A stretch of 5,406 bases of DNA, from NCBI GenBank assembly GCA_021160785.1, contig JAGHBX010000550.1, positions 1 through 5,406 on the forward strand, read 5' to 3'. The DNA is from Planctomycetota bacterium (GTDB taxonomy: Bacteria; Planctomycetota; Phycisphaerae; Sedimentisphaerales; Anaerohalosphaeraceae). Of this stretch, positions 1-4,766 are shown piece by piece (position 1 is the first letter of the stretch; the number at the start of each line of letters is the position of its first letter). A program made the position numbers and the translations under genes. Under the pieces are notes generated by a model. That model was not told the DNA's origin. It saw nothing but the letters and a program-made list of their open reading frames with translations, and did not search any database.

Positions 1-30
1 GTTTTGAGATATCACAAGATTGTTCCCACG

Positions 31-71
31 AAAAAACCGATAACAAATTCCACTTAATTGAACGGTCTTTT
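31..71 (-). terminator. Possible weak intrinsic terminator for the sulfatase transcript
   Basis: On the minus strand, AAAAGACCG (71-63) can pair with CGGTTTTTT (39-31) with one mismatch around a loop of about 23 bases, ending in a run of six T. The loop is long and the stem is mostly A:T, so this is a weak candidate. It lies more than 100 bases beyond the sulfatase stop codon. Confidence 0.2.
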
Positions 72-94
72 CCCCCAACTCCTGCATGCTAATA

Positions 95-135
95 CTTTTC
101 AGCCACTGAATTTGTTCAAGTCTTCTGCTGAAAAG
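95..135. repeat. 9-bp perfect inverted repeat (hairpin)
   Basis: CTTTTCAGC (95-103) is perfectly complemented by GCTGAAAAG (127-135). The 23-base loop contains a nested TGAA/TTCA pair. No T-tract follows on either strand, so it is not a classical intrinsic terminator. It could stabilise the 3' end of the sulfatase mRNA, which ends about 45 bases upstream in the transcript. Confidence 0.45.
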
Positions 136-180
136 GCGATACGACCGATACGCCGTCAGTGCTCCGCCAGTGAGTAGACA

Positions 181-1581
181 TTATTTCTTTGCGTAGAATT
201 TCTTTTTGTGCTGCTCGGCATAGGCCTTGAGGCGGTTGGCGATGTCGGGGTGTTTGTCTAATACATTGGTTGTTTCGTGGGGATCGTTTTTCATGTCGAA
301 CAGGGACAGTTTAACCTTTTCCTGCCTGTACTTGCCGGGCATTCCGTCTTTGCCGGCTTCTACGAGGGTTCGGTAGTTGTGGGGCAAGTGGAGCTTCCAT
401 CGCCCGTCGCCGCTGATGATGCCCTCGAACGTCCTGCCCGTGGAAAACGGGTAGTACTCGTGCGGATTCTTTGCGCCGGGTTTGTCGGTGATAAGGTCCC
501 AGACGTCCTTGCCGTCGATCGGGTTTTCGGGCAGTTTTGCGCCGGTCAGGCCGGCAACGGTGGGGAGTATGTCGATGGTGGAGAATGCCCTGCCCGAAGC
601 AGTACCGGGCTTTATCTGTCCGGGGAACTTCATAATGCAGGCGCTTCGGACGCCGCCGTCGAAACTGGTGCCCTTTGCCTCGCGAAAAGGCGTTTTCCCG
701 GCGTGGTTGCCGTAGGATATCCAGGGTCCGTTGTCGGAGGTGAAGATCACTAACGTGTTGTCTTCGACGCCGTTGGCCTTTAGGGCCTTGGTGATTTCGC
801 CGACGGACCAGTCAACCTCCATCATGACATCGCCGTAGAGACCTGTGCCGGATTTGCCCTTGAACTTTTCGCTGACGAACAGCGGCACGTGCGGCATGGA
901 ATGTGGGACGTAGAGGAAGAAGGGTTTATCTTTGTGCCTGCGTATGAAGTCCATGGCGTGGGCGGTGTATGATGTTGTCAGCATCGGCTGATCGGTCCTG
1001 GTCATGCGGGGGATTTTTACCTTGTCGTTTTCCCAGAACTGCAGAGGGAATTTTTTCCAGTGCTCGGGGTTGCCGGGATGAAATTCCCACATGTCATTTG
1101 AGTACATCAGGCCGCAGGATTCGTCGAAGCCGCGCGCCCAGGGTCGTGTATCGGGCTGGTCGCCGATGTGCCACTTGCCGAAAACGGCGGTGGTGTAGCC
1201 GCGTTTTTTGAGGACCTCGCCGATGGTTGCATATTTGGGATCAAGCCCTCTGGCTTTTGGGCCGTGGGCGCCGAAGACCTTGGTGCGGCCCGGAAAACAT
1301 CCGCTCAGAAGCGCCGCCCGCGACGCCGAACAAATCGCCTGCGGAACGTAGAACTGATTGAAACGACAGCCCTCCTTCGCAAGGCGCTCGACGTTGGGGG
1401 TCTTGTACCTGGGATTGCCGAACGGCTGAAAATCGCCCCACCCGGAATCGTCGAGGAAGATGATGACGATATTGGGGGACTTGGCGTCTTTCGCCGCGCG
1501 GCAAACGCCGCCTATTCCCATCGCAGCAACGGCCATGCCGGCGGTTTTCAAAAAGTCTCTTCGATTGAGTGCAGATGTCAT
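181..1581 (-). CDS. Tat-exported family S1 sulfatase (arylsulfatase-like)
   Basis: A 466-residue sulfatase that hydrolyses sulfate esters, probably on polysaccharides, outside the cytoplasm. The N-terminus carries a twin-arginine signal (NRRDFLK, residues 6-12) followed by a hydrophobic stretch that ends near residue 30. The catalytic motif CSASR starts at Cys84, the residue that an FGE-type enzyme would convert to formylglycine, with Arg88 completing the motif. Other expected S1 residues are visible: Asp44-Asp45 (metal), GKWH (Lys136, His138), His227 in PHSMPH, SDNG (Asp283-Asn284) and Lys303 in KGTSFDGG. The length is normal for a one-domain S1 sulfatase. I chose the ATG at 1581 because AAGGAGGT lies five bases upstream and the Tat signal begins there; the frame stays open 28 codons further but without a comparable ribosome site. 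The natural sulfated substrate cannot be read from the sequence. The anaerobic maturase anSME can also modify Cys-type sulfatases. Confidence 0.93.
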   Translation of the reverse strand: MTSALNRRDFLKTAGMAVAAMGIGGVCRAAKDAKSPNIVIIFLDDSGWGDFQPFGNPRYKTPNVERLAKEGCRFNQFYVPQAICSASRAALLSGCFPGRTKVFGAHGPKARGLDPKYATIGEVLKKRGYTTAVFGKWHIGDQPDTRPWARGFDESCGLMYSNDMWEFHPGNPEHWKKFPLQFWENDKVKIPRMTRTDQPMLTTSYTAHAMDFIRRHKDKPFFLYVPHSMPHVPLFVSEKFKGKSGTGLYGDVMMEVDWSVGEITKALKANGVEDNTLVIFTSDNGPWISYGNHAGKTPFREAKGTSFDGGVRSACIMKFPGQIKPGTASGRAFSTIDILPTVAGLTGAKLPENPIDGKDVWDLITDKPGAKNPHEYYPFSTGRTFEGIISGDGRWKLHLPHNYRTLVEAGKDGMPGKYRQEKVKLSLFDMKNDPHETTNVLDKHPDIANRLKAYAEQHKKKFYAKK

Positions 1582-1586
1582 ACAGT

Positions 1587-1594
1587 ACCTCCTT
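1587..1594 (-). promoter_or_regulatory. Strong Shine-Dalgarno site of the sulfatase gene
   Basis: AAGGAGGT on the minus strand, five bases before the ATG at 1581-1579. It is close to a full match to the anti-Shine-Dalgarno sequence and fixes the start just ahead of the twin-arginine signal rather than at the upstream in-frame codons. Confidence 0.85.
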
Positions 1595-1616
1595 CGTTTA
1601 TTATGTACTCGTAATC

Positions 1617-1629
1617 TCATGAAAGGCTG
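1617..1629 (+). repeat. Left inverted repeat of the IS-like remnant
   Basis: TCATGAAAGGCTG, the exact reverse complement of the 13 bases at 1764-1776. The outer six bases, TCATGA, are themselves palindromic. A perfect 13-bp match within about 160 bases is unlikely by chance. Confidence 0.8.
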
Positions 1630-1649
1630 TCTCCCGTCGTTTGATCCTG

Positions 1650-1655
1650 TATAAT
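1650..1655 (+). promoter_or_regulatory. -10 box upstream of the transposase remnant
   Basis: A perfect TATAAT sits 12 bases ahead of the AAAGGAG ribosome site of the transposase remnant. No recognisable -35 hexamer lies 16-18 bases upstream (the sequence there is CTGTCT or nearby). In IS110-type elements a full promoter can form when the two ends join in the excised circle, and a lone -10 near the left end would suit that, but this is inference. Confidence 0.4.
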
Positions 1656-1680
1656 AAGGATACAAAGAAAGGAGATAGCC

Positions 1681-1763
1681 ATAAAAAAGACGAGTTCAAG
1701 TATAGCGTCTGCTGGTATGGATGTCCACTACAAATTCAGCAATGTAATTTTCGCGACGCCAGG
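1681..1763 (+). pseudogene. 5' fragment of an IS110-family transposase
   Basis: Translation from 1681 reads IKKTSSSIASAGMDVHYKFS, then NV. A single missing base near 1747-1748 shifts the frame to FRDAR (1749-1763). The GMDVH segment matches the start of the DEDD (RuvC-like) catalytic domain of IS110-family transposases, where the Asp is a catalytic residue. A good ribosome site, AAAGGAG (1668-1674), stands six bases before 1681, but the codon there is ATA, suggesting a mutated ATG start. Start loss, frameshift and loss of more than 90% of the gene all mark it as dead. An open frame covering 1641-1871 in the shifted frame is judged not to be a gene. Confidence 0.5.
1699..1727 (-). promoter_or_regulatory. 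Candidate sigma-70 promoter reading into the sulfatase gene
   Basis: On the minus strand TGGACA (1727-1722) and TATACT (1704-1699) are separated by exactly 17 bases, each with five of six consensus bases. Predicted transcription starts near 1692, giving a leader of about 110 bases before the sulfatase start at 1581. The promoter lies inside the transposase fragment, antisense to it. No better candidate was seen between it and the sulfatase. Confidence 0.45.
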
Positions 1764-1776
1764 CAGCCTTTCATGA
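1764..1776 (-). repeat. Right inverted repeat of the IS-like remnant
   Basis: CAGCCTTTCATGA on the plus strand, exactly complementary to 1617-1629. It begins immediately after the last recognisable transposase codon (1761-1763), so it marks the probable internal deletion junction. Confidence 0.8.
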
Positions 1777-1812
1777 ATAGAGTGGGCTTCACCGCACATG
1801 GAGAACCGCGTT

Positions 1813-1828
1813 TCCCGATGAATCGGGA
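1813..1828. repeat. 7-bp palindrome downstream of dnaK
   Basis: TCCCGAT-GA-ATCGGGA, a perfect inverted repeat 37 bases beyond the dnaK stop codon in the direction of dnaK transcription. It would form a compact hairpin in the dnaK 3' untranslated region. Neither side has a T-tract, so a classical intrinsic terminator is not supported. It could be a factor-assisted terminator, a REP-like repeat or an mRNA-stabilising hairpin. Confidence 0.5.
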
Positions 1829-1864
1829 CTGCCACCCAGGCGCAATATTTTTCGAGGATTGGTA

Positions 1865-3793
1865 TTACTGATCTTTGGCCTCGAACTCGGCGTCTATCAC
1901 ATCGTCGTCGCCTTTTCTCCGGACTTCGCCTTCTTCGGGCGGGGCCTGCTGGGCGCCCGGGGCGGCTCCGGCGGCTGCCTGTTTCTTTGCAGCCTCTTCG
2001 TAGAGGACCTTTCCGAGTTCCTGGGCGGTCGTTGCGAGGTTTTCGCTTGCCTTCTTGATCGCATCGCCGTCATCGCCCTTGACCGCTTCCTTGAGATTGT
2101 TAATCGCGCTTTCGATGTTGCCACGGGTCTCGGCGGAGACCTTGTCGCCATGCTCCTTGAGCGTCTTTTCGGTCGAATAGATCAACTGGTCGGCCTGGTT
2201 TTTGAGGTCGACGACCTCGCGGCGTTTCTTGTCCTCTTCGGCGTGGGACTCTGCATCTTTGGCCATCTTCTCGACATCTTCCTCGGAGAGGCCTGAGCTT
2301 GCCTGGATAACGATGGACTGCTCCTTGCCGGTCCCCAGATCCTTGGCCGAGACGTTCAAGATACCGTTGGCGTCGATATCGAAGCTGACCTCGATCTGGG
2401 GGCCGCCTCGCGCGGCGGGCAGAATATCCGCAAGTTGGAACCTGCCCAACGTGCGGTTGTCGCGGGCAAATTCCCTCTCGCCCTGCAGCACGTGAATATC
2501 GACGCTGGTCTGGTTGTCGGCGGCGGTGGAGAAGACTTCCTTCTTACTCGTCGGGATAGTCGTATTACGCTCAATGAGTTTGGTCATCACACTGCCAAGT
2601 GTCTCGACACCCAGGGAAAGCGGAGTTACGTCCAGCAGCAGGATGTCCTTTACGCCCTCGTCTCCGGCAAGGACCGCACCCTGGATCGCGGCGCCAAGCG
2701 CGACGACCTCGTCGGGGTTGATGCCCCGGTTGGGATCTTTGCCGAAAATATCCTTTACGATTTCCTGGACCTTGGGGATTCTCGTCGATCCGCCGACCAG
2801 AAGCACCTCGGCTATGTCGGAAGGCGAAAGCTTTGCGTCGTCAATGGCTTTCTTGCAGGGCCCTTTCAGTCTTTCCAGCACCGGCGCCGTCAGCGACTCG
2901 AATTTGCTGCGGGAAAGTGTAATCTGCAGGTGCTTGGGCCCGGCGGCGTCGGCGGTGATAAACGGCAGATTCACGGTGCTCTCAAGCTGGGAGCTGAGTT
3001 CGCATTTCGCCTTTTCGCCTGCTTCCTTGAGCCGCTGGTGAGCCATCGGGTCTTCGCGAAGGTCGATTCCCTCGGTCTTCTTGAACTCGTCGGCCAGGTA
3101 ATTGATCAGGACCTCGTCGAGGTCGTCGCCGCCGAGGTGCGTATCGCCGTTGGTGCTCAGGACCTCCACGACGTTTTCGCCGATATCGAGAATTGAAATA
3201 TCGAATGTGCCGCCGCCGAAGTCAAAGACGGCGATCTTTTCTTCCTTTTTCTTCTCGAGGCCGTAAGCCAAAGCCGCGGCGGTGGGCTCGTTGATGATTC
3301 GCTCTACCTTGAGCCCTGCGATCTGTCCTGCGTCCTTGGTCGCCTGCCTCTGCGAGGCGTTGAAGTAAGCAGGCACCGTAATCACCGCCTGCTCGACCTT
3401 CTCGCCGAGATAATCCTCGGCCGTCTTCTTGAGGTCCTGCAGGACCATCGCCGACAGTTCCGGCGGGGTATATTCCTTGCCGCGAACGCTGACCTTGACC
3501 GGCTCATTGGCGGCGCCGGTGATCGTATAGGGCACGATCTTCTCTTCGGCGCCGACCTCGTCGTGCCTGCGTCCCATGAACCGCTTAATGGAGAAAACGG
3601 TGTTCTCCGGGTTGGTCACCTGCTGGTGGCGGGCAATCTGGCCGATAAGCCGCTCGCCCTTGTCGGTAAAACCGATCACCGAAGGCGTCAAACGCATGCC
3701 GGATGAATTAACCAGCACTTTCGGCGAAGAGCCCTCCATAACGGCAACAACCGAGTTTGTCGTTCCCAGGTCTATTCCAATGATTTTTGCCAT
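1865..3793 (-). CDS. dnaK: Molecular chaperone DnaK (Hsp70)
   Basis: A full-length 642-residue cytoplasmic Hsp70 that folds proteins in an ATP cycle with DnaJ and GrpE. The nucleotide-binding domain spans about residues 1-380: IDLGTTNS (7-14), NEPTAAALAYG (168-178), DFGGGTFDIS (191-200) with Thr196 at the usual autophosphorylation position, and LLVGGSTRIP (331-340). The linker is DILLLDVTPLSLG (383-395). The substrate-binding domain follows, then a helical lid, an Ala/Gln-rich segment (about 601-618) and the typical tail DDVIDAEFE (630-638). The segment near residues 75-100 has the insert found in Gram-negative DnaK. I start at the ATG at 3793, eight bases after AAGGGAG; a GTG three codons upstream overlaps that site and is less likely. 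grpE and dnaJ are not adjacent, and the gene appears monocistronic. The upstream region shows a sigma-54 promoter and no CIRCE element. Confidence 0.98.
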   Translation of the reverse strand: MAKIIGIDLGTTNSVVAVMEGSSPKVLVNSSGMRLTPSVIGFTDKGERLIGQIARHQQVTNPENTVFSIKRFMGRRHDEVGAEEKIVPYTITGAANEPVKVSVRGKEYTPPELSAMVLQDLKKTAEDYLGEKVEQAVITVPAYFNASQRQATKDAGQIAGLKVERIINEPTAAALAYGLEKKKEEKIAVFDFGGGTFDISILDIGENVVEVLSTNGDTHLGGDDLDEVLINYLADEFKKTEGIDLREDPMAHQRLKEAGEKAKCELSSQLESTVNLPFITADAAGPKHLQITLSRSKFESLTAPVLERLKGPCKKAIDDAKLSPSDIAEVLLVGGSTRIPKVQEIVKDIFGKDPNRGINPDEVVALGAAIQGAVLAGDEGVKDILLLDVTPLSLGVETLGSVMTKLIERNTTIPTSKKEVFSTAADNQTSVDIHVLQGEREFARDNRTLGRFQLADILPAARGGPQIEVSFDIDANGILNVSAKDLGTGKEQSIVIQASSGLSEEDVEKMAKDAESHAEEDKKRREVVDLKNQADQLIYSTEKTLKEHGDKVSAETRGNIESAINNLKEAVKGDDGDAIKKASENLATTAQELGKVLYEEAAKKQAAAGAAPGAQQAPPEEGEVRRKGDDDVIDAEFEAKDQ

Positions 3794-3801
3794 AATCGAC
3801 A

Positions 3802-3808
3802 CTCCCTT
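3802..3808 (-). promoter_or_regulatory. Ribosome binding site of dnaK
   Basis: AAGGGAG on the minus strand, eight bases before ATG 3793-3791. Because the alternative GTG at 3802-3800 touches this site, it decides in favour of the ATG start, giving the standard MAKIIGIDLG N-terminus. Confidence 0.75.
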
Positions 3809-3872
3809 CGACAGTTATATTGTCTATCTCATGATTGATTGTTGGACACAATTTCTTCTACGAAATAATATA

Positions 3873-3889
3873 TGCAAAGTACGTGCCAA
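3873..3889 (-). promoter_or_regulatory. Sigma-54 (-24/-12) promoter of dnaK
   Basis: On the minus strand TTGGCACG (3889-3882), four bases TACT, then TTGCA (3877-3873). This matches the sigma-54 (RpoN) consensus TGGCACG-N4-TTGCW at every conserved position, with the invariant GG and GC at the required 12-base offset. Transcription is predicted to start near 3862, giving a leader of about 70 bases to the dnaK ATG. Sigma-54 promoters need an ATP-hydrolysing activator bound upstream, so dnaK would be switched on by a dedicated activator. No good sigma-70 promoter was seen between here and dnaK. Confidence 0.75.
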
Positions 3890-3949
3890 TAACCCCGCGA
3901 AATCACAAGTCTCGTATTAGCAAGGTGTTACAACTTCATCGTTATCGCG

Positions 3950-3970
3950 AAATGGTATGCCATTTTGGCA
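3950..3970. promoter_or_regulatory. Overlapping palindromes, possible activator or operator site
   Basis: AAATGG-TATG-CCATTT (3950-3965) and TGCCA-TTT-TGGCA (3958-3970) overlap, giving several related half-sites. The centre lies about 95-100 bases upstream of the start site predicted for the sigma-54 promoter, where enhancer-binding activators usually bind. It is also just upstream of the -35 box of the opposite promoter (3984-4011), so it could instead regulate the modA-like gene or both. The binding protein is unknown. Confidence 0.4.
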
Positions 3971-3983
3971 GGCGCGCACAGTA

Positions 3984-4011
3984 TTGCATGGTCCGATATT
4001 TCTGGTATACT
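3984..4011 (+). promoter_or_regulatory. Sigma-70 promoter of the modA-like gene
   Basis: TTGCAT (3984-3989) and TATACT (4006-4011) are separated by 16 bases, and TGG directly before the -10 box makes an extended -10 element. Transcription would start near 4018, about 50 bases before the TTG start at 4068. The promoter looks intact although the gene it serves is broken. Confidence 0.6.
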
Positions 4012-4053
4012 CGCTGTGTCGATTTTCGGTCCGGGGGGATTCTTGTGGATTTG

Positions 4054-4059
4054 AAGGGG
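4054..4059 (+). promoter_or_regulatory. Ribosome binding site that supports a TTG start
   Basis: AAGGGG lies eight bases before TTG 4068-4070. It selects that TTG as the start of the modA-like gene, which places a normal lipoprotein signal peptide directly at the N-terminus. The farther upstream in-frame ATG at 3957 lies ahead of the predicted transcription start. Confidence 0.6.
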
Positions 4060-4067
4060 TTGTTATC

Positions 4068-4766
4068 TTGAAGCGAATTATTTTCATTTTGACGGTGGTT
4101 GCGGTTGTTGGTTTTTTGGGGTGCAGGCGACGAGACGCCGACAGCGGGCGGTCCTCGGCGGCCGCACGTGAGCTTGTGTTTTTCTGTGGGGCTGGGATTC
4201 GGCCTGCGGTGGCCGATATCATTACGGCCTTTGAGGCGGAACACGATATCAGCATTGTGACCGATTATGCCGGCAGTGAAGTGCTGCTGTCCAAGATCAA
4301 ACTGACTCAGACCGGTGATCTTTATATGCCGGGAGACAAGTACTATATCGCCCAGGCCGACAAGGCGGGCATGATCGAGGACTCCTGGCCGGTTTTCTAC
4401 TGGGTCCCGACGATCCTTGTCAAAAAAGGCAATCCTAAGAATATCACGAGCCTGGACGACCTGCTGGGCGATGGGCTAAACCTGGGCCTGGGCGACCCAA
4501 AGGCGTGTGCAATCGGCAGAACAACAAAGCAGCTCCTCGAGAAAAACGGCATGAGTTGATCGGACATCGAAAAGAACCTCAAGTTCCAGTCGCAAACGGT
4601 CAACGAATTAGGCATGCAGATATATGCCGGCGCACTCGATGCGGTAATCGTCTGGGATGCCATCGCGCGATACTACGACGACCACGGCGAGGTGGCGCCC
4701 ATCGCTGCGGATGTAAAGAAGGCCGAGTGTGTCAAATGTGGGTTACATCCCCAAGTCGCCGCTTAG
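4068..4766 (+). pseudogene. ModA-like substrate-binding lipoprotein, broken by a stop and truncated
   Basis: Relic of a periplasmic binding lipoprotein of the ModA (molybdate/tungstate ABC transporter) type. From the TTG start, residues 1-18 form a lipoprotein signal ending FLG-C, with Cys19 as the lipidated residue. The mature part shows CGAGIRPAVADII (40-52), DYAGSEVLLSKIKL (66-79), GDLYMPGD (83-90), GNPKNITSL (121-129) and GDPKACAIGR (142-151), all typical of this family. After 163 residues an in-frame TGA (4557-4559) interrupts the frame. The same frame then continues with good similarity: SDIEKNL, TVNELG and LDAVIVWDAIARYY. From about 4735 the similarity ends, and the frame stops at TAG 4764-4766 inside the 3' end of the convergent gene. 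Roughly the last 50 or more residues usual for ModA are absent. No modB or modC is next to it. The 163-residue product could be exported but would lack most of the second lobe. Confidence 0.75.

Larger units (their letters stand above)
1..180. other. Non-coding region downstream of the sulfatase gene
   Basis: No convincing gene is visible on either strand. The sequence is richer in A and T than the flanking genes. It contains a 9-bp inverted repeat (95-135), a weaker A/T-rich inverted repeat (31-71) and a short direct repeat, CGATACG, near 137-151. It probably includes the 3' untranslated region of the minus-strand sulfatase. The neighbouring gene to the left lies outside the window. Confidence 0.5.
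1617..1776 (+). mobile_element. Miniature remnant of an IS110/IS1111-type insertion sequence
   Basis: A 160-bp unit bounded by 13-bp perfect inverted repeats. From the left it holds a TATAAT box, a ribosome binding site, and the first roughly 27 codons of a transposase-like frame containing GMDVH. The resemblance to the transposase stops about where the right inverted repeat begins. This pattern fits an element that lost nearly its whole transposase gene by internal deletion but kept both ends. Short inverted repeats near the ends are known for the IS1111 branch of the IS110 family, whereas classical IS110 elements lack them. The family call rests on a short peptide recalled from general knowledge of the family, so it is tentative; the bounded structure itself is directly visible. 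Confidence 0.5.

Noticed and set aside
137..175. Short repeats CGATACG and CAGTG as a CRISPR-like or iteron array.
   Set aside because: Each occurs only twice at irregular short spacing, which is too little for an array or an origin.
1582..1665. The sulfatase frame stays open 28 codons upstream of 1581.
   Set aside because: The ATG at 1581 has an almost ideal ribosome site at five bases and begins directly before the twin-arginine signal. The upstream extension overlaps the IS-like left repeat and reads as an unnatural peptide.
1641..1871. Plus-strand open frame of 76 codons as a real small gene.
   Set aside because: It crosses the IS-like remnant in a shifted frame and overlaps the dnaK stop. 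Only FRDAR within it resembles anything, and that is explained by the frameshifted transposase fragment.
2435..3196. Long plus-strand open frame antisense to dnaK.
   Set aside because: It is a shadow of the dnaK coding frame, with no family motifs and no convincing ribosome site. The same holds for the other antisense frames within the sulfatase and dnaK.
3794..3802. GTG at 3802 as an alternative dnaK start.
   Set aside because: It lies on top of the AAGGGAG ribosome site, and the MAKIIGIDLG start at 3793 is the standard DnaK N-terminus.
3794..3900. CIRCE (HrcA) operator upstream of dnaK.
   Set aside because: No TTAGCACTC-N9-GAGTGCTAA-like repeat is present. The short 5-bp inverted repeats at 3838-3852 and 3851-3866 do not resemble it and are within chance expectation.
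3917..4255. Minus-strand open frames overlapping the modA-like gene's 5' end and promoter.
   Set aside because: They cover a convincing lipoprotein signal and promoter on the other strand, and their translations are low-complexity and motif-free.
4557..4559. TGA read as selenocysteine or tryptophan.
   Set aside because: No selenocysteine is known at this position in ModA-like proteins and I saw no obvious SECIS-like hairpin right after it. The other genes use TGG for Trp. The same gene is also truncated, so a pseudogene is simpler.
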